From NCBI GenBank assembly GCA_002898975.1, contig BEID01000042.1, positions 1 through 8,334 on the forward strand: DNA of 8,334 nucleotides, read 5' to 3'. Below the pieces are notes generated by a model. It saw only the letters and a program-made list of their open reading frames with translations. It was not told the DNA's origin and did not search any database. This document shows, piece after piece, positions 6,459 through 8,334 of this stretch (the stretch's first letter is position 1; each line of letters opens with the position of its first letter). This stretch comes from a bacterium HR27. Its GTDB lineage: Bacteria > Chloroflexota > Chloroflexia > Thermomicrobiales > Thermomicrobiaceae. The position numbers were made by a program, and so were the translations under genes.

Positions 6459-8334
6459 ATGTCGTACGTCGTCGAGCGGAGCGTTCGATTCGCGCGGGCG
6501 AGTTCGTCACCCTATGCAGCGTTGCAGCTCAGCAGTGAGCATCAGGCCGAGGGGCTGCGACTCTTCGCAGCCGTGGTCGAACCGCTCGACCCGTTGCCGA
6601 GCAGCCCCGAAGTCGGTCGGCGCGTGCTTGCTCTGCTGCAACATGCTGTCTGGCAACTGGGCCCGCACGCTTCGCTGGACGAGCTGAGCGAGGCGCTCAC
6701 CGAAGCCTTTCTTCGCGCCAACCACTGGCTGGTGACGCTGAACAGCGGTCGTCCCGGCTCGCAGTGGCATCGCTTCGGTGCGACGTGCGTCCTACTGAAC
6801 GGTAAGGACCTCGTGCTCGCGCAAGTTCCACCGAGCGCGGCGATCGTGGTGCAGGAGCGAGAGCTCTTCTCCTTCCCCCCTCACCCCGAAACCACCGAGC
6901 CGGCACGTTTCGCGAGCGCCCTGGGTAGTGCACGCCAGCTCCAACCGGCGCTCTACTACACGCGTAGCGCTCCTGGTGACCTCGTGGTGGTGACGACGGG
7001 GGCGTACGGTCACAAGCCCCTGGCCAAGCACGGGAGCCAGCTCGCCGAGCTGACACCGGCCCAGCTGTTCGATGCGCTCGAAGAACTGGCTCTCGATCGT
7101 GGCGATCCAGCGAGTCCACCGGCGGTTATCCTGCGGATTCCGGCACCGCTCCGGTTCACGCAGCAACCGGTCCGCCGGGTGAGCGAACTCTTGCGGCTGC
7201 TCCTGCCGGAGCGGCATCCGCAGGACGAACGTCCCGGGACGACCGTGGACGGATCGGATGTTGACGCGAGTCAACCGCACGGGCAGACTAAAGAGGCGCT
7301 GGAGGAGTGGGCTGGGGAGATACCTGCAAACGGAACGGCGACCCGCCAGAGCGATGACCCACTCGCCGCGCGCTGGCCGCAGGTCGGTGAAGGGGATGAC
7401 AGCGAGCCGCCGCCAGCGGCTCCCAGGGGCAGGGGGCGAACGCTGACCGAGCTCATCATTGGGCTCGCCATCGCGAGTGTCACTGGGCTGCTGGGCATGT
7501 GGCAGCTCCTCCGGCGCCGGCGCCGACTGGTTCTGCCGCAGGACGAAGGCACCTTCGGTTTACCCCGACTGGAACGGCACGAAGATCGCATTCGCTTGCC
7601 TGACCTCACACCGGTTCGTCGCCAGTTGCCCCGCCTGCCAGCCAGTCGTCTGACCGGTCTCATTGCCCTGGGACTCATCGGAGCACTGACGACGACCCTG
7701 GTCGTCTCCATCCAGAGCGAGCGGACCTCCGAGCGTGAGCAGGCGTACACGCAGCTGTACCAGTCGGCAGTTGCCGAGCGGCAGCTCGCTGAGCAGTCCA
7801 CCGATCCGGTAATCGCCCGGGCTTATCTCCAAACTGCATCGCAGCGTTTGGAGCGTGCGGCGGCGCTCGGCCTCGATCCACAACTCGTCATGCAGGAGCG
7901 GACGGCGATCGAGCGGGTTCTCGATCGGCTGCTCCATGTGGAGCGCCTGCCGGCGAACGCAGTCCAGGTCCTCGGTGCGGTACCCTCCGCTCCTGCAGGT
8001 GTGACCCCCCGCCTCTTCTTCGGGAACGGGCAGCTCTACATCCTCACCGATGCGCTCTACCGACTGGATGCCGGTGGAACGCGCCTGGTTCGCTTGCTCG
8101 GGCCGGGCGACCGGGTCGACGGCGTGGAGGTCGGGACGCTGGTCGGTGCAGCCTGGGATGAGGGTGTGCCGGTCGCGTTCGATGGGAGCGTCGCCTATCG
8201 ATTCGATCCGACCACGGCCCGCTGGAGTGCGATACCAGTCGGCACCTTCGGCGCCCCCTACCAGAACGTCGCTGCGGTCGGTACGTTCACCGGGAATCTC
8301 TATCTGCTGCAGCCGCAAAGCGGGCAGATTCCCC
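6459..8334 (+). CDS. Membrane protein with degenerate PP2C-like domain and beta-propeller (runs off right edge)
   Basis: An open frame of 625 codons with no stop before the edge; ATG at 6459 with GAGAGGAG nine bases upstream. Residues about 20-228 follow PP2C phosphatase order: GLRLFAAVVEP (32-42) where a phosphatase has the VADGMGG strand, a helix pair, RFGATCVLL (105-113) like the GTT strand, LVLAQVPPSAAIVV (118-131) like the hVGDSRaYl strand, PGDLVVVTTGAYG (172-184) like pGDrlLLCSDGL, and a closing PPAVILRI strand (220-227). The acidic residues expected at these motifs are replaced (VEP, VPPS, TTGAYG, SPP), so it probably does not hydrolyse phosphate. Then come a Pro/acidic disordered linker (about 255-325), a hydrophobic helix (329-351), an Arg-rich segment (352-397), a second helix (396-417), a Gln/Glu/Arg-rich helical stalk (420-495), and from about 515 beta-strand repeats such as GQLYILTDALYRLD, GSVAYRFDPTTARW and GNLYLLQPQSG that look like propeller blades. 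Cellular role unknown; the PP2C relation is by pattern only. Confidence 0.8.
   Translation, partial: MSYVVERSVRFARASSSPYAALQLSSEHQAEGLRLFAAVVEPLDPLPSSPEVGRRVLALLQHAVWQLGPHASLDELSEALTEAFLRANHWLVTLNSGRPGSQWHRFGATCVLLNGKDLVLAQVPPSAAIVVQERELFSFPPHPETTEPARFASALGSARQLQPALYYTRSAPGDLVVVTTGAYGHKPLAKHGSQLAELTPAQLFDALEELALDRGDPASPPAVILRIPAPLRFTQQPVRRVSELLRLLLPERHPQDERPGTTVDGSDVDASQPHGQTKEALEEWAGEIPANGTATRQSDDPLAARWPQVGEGDDSEPPPAAPRGRGRTLTELIIGLAIASVTGLLGMWQLLRRRRRLVLPQDEGTFGLPRLERHEDRIRLPDLTPVRRQLPRLPASRLTGLIALGLIGALTTTLVVSIQSERTSEREQAYTQLYQSAVAERQLAEQSTDPVIARAYLQTASQRLERAAALGLDPQLVMQERTAIERVLDRLLHVERLPANAVQVLGAVPSAPAGVTPRLFFGNGQLYILTDALYRLDAGGTRLVRLLGPGDRVDGVEVGTLVGAAWDEGVPVAFDGSVAYRFDPTTARWSAIPVGTFGAPYQNVAAVGTFTGNLYLLQPQSGQIP

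Noticed and set aside
7560..8318. 252-codon minus-strand frame
   Set aside because: It mirrors the pseudo-phosphatase/propeller gene, which has a good promoter, ribosome binding site and membrane helices on the plus strand.

Overview
The window is GC-rich, with dense, mostly gap-free coding, GTG starts and strong GGAGG-type ribosome binding sites. Base composition and protein style suggest a thermophilic Chloroflexota, perhaps of the Thermomicrobia (Thermomicrobium/Sphaerobacter type). That placement is an inference from protein style only; no rRNA or other marker gene is present.

Left part (1-2865, minus strand): a compact four-gene operon read right to left. It encodes an ABC ATPase of the bacitracin/lantibiotic-resistance (BcrA/LanF-like) group, a six-helix ABC-2 permease, an OmpR-family response regulator, and the first 84 residues of its histidine kinase, which runs off the left edge. 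Gaps are 15 bp, 46 bp and a 4-bp GTGA overlap. The likely logic is a sensed envelope stress or peptide that leads to production of an exporter. The intergenic region in front of the operon carries GTGAC direct repeats on an 11-bp phase, the pattern expected of an OmpR-type operator, so autoregulation is plausible.

Middle (2866-6277): a divergent intergenic region, then on the plus strand a fold-type II PLP threonine/serine dehydratase-like enzyme without an ACT domain. Four bases after its stop comes a 709-residue soluble TPR protein. The TPR protein is unusually regular: thirteen consecutive 40-residue units without one inserted or lost residue, each with Ala at the same position.

Right part (6278-8334, plus strand): a 181-bp gap with a good extended -10 promoter and a roughly 114-nt structured leader. 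It precedes a large gene that runs off the right edge (625 codons visible). The N-terminus of that protein follows the layout of a PP2C phosphatase, but the metal-binding acidic positions appear to have been lost. After it come a disordered linker, two predicted membrane helices, a helical stalk and the start of a beta-propeller. This membrane-tethered pseudo-phosphatase next to the TPR protein is the most novel-looking item here; its function is unknown. No tRNA, rRNA, CRISPR array, transposon or phage gene was seen.
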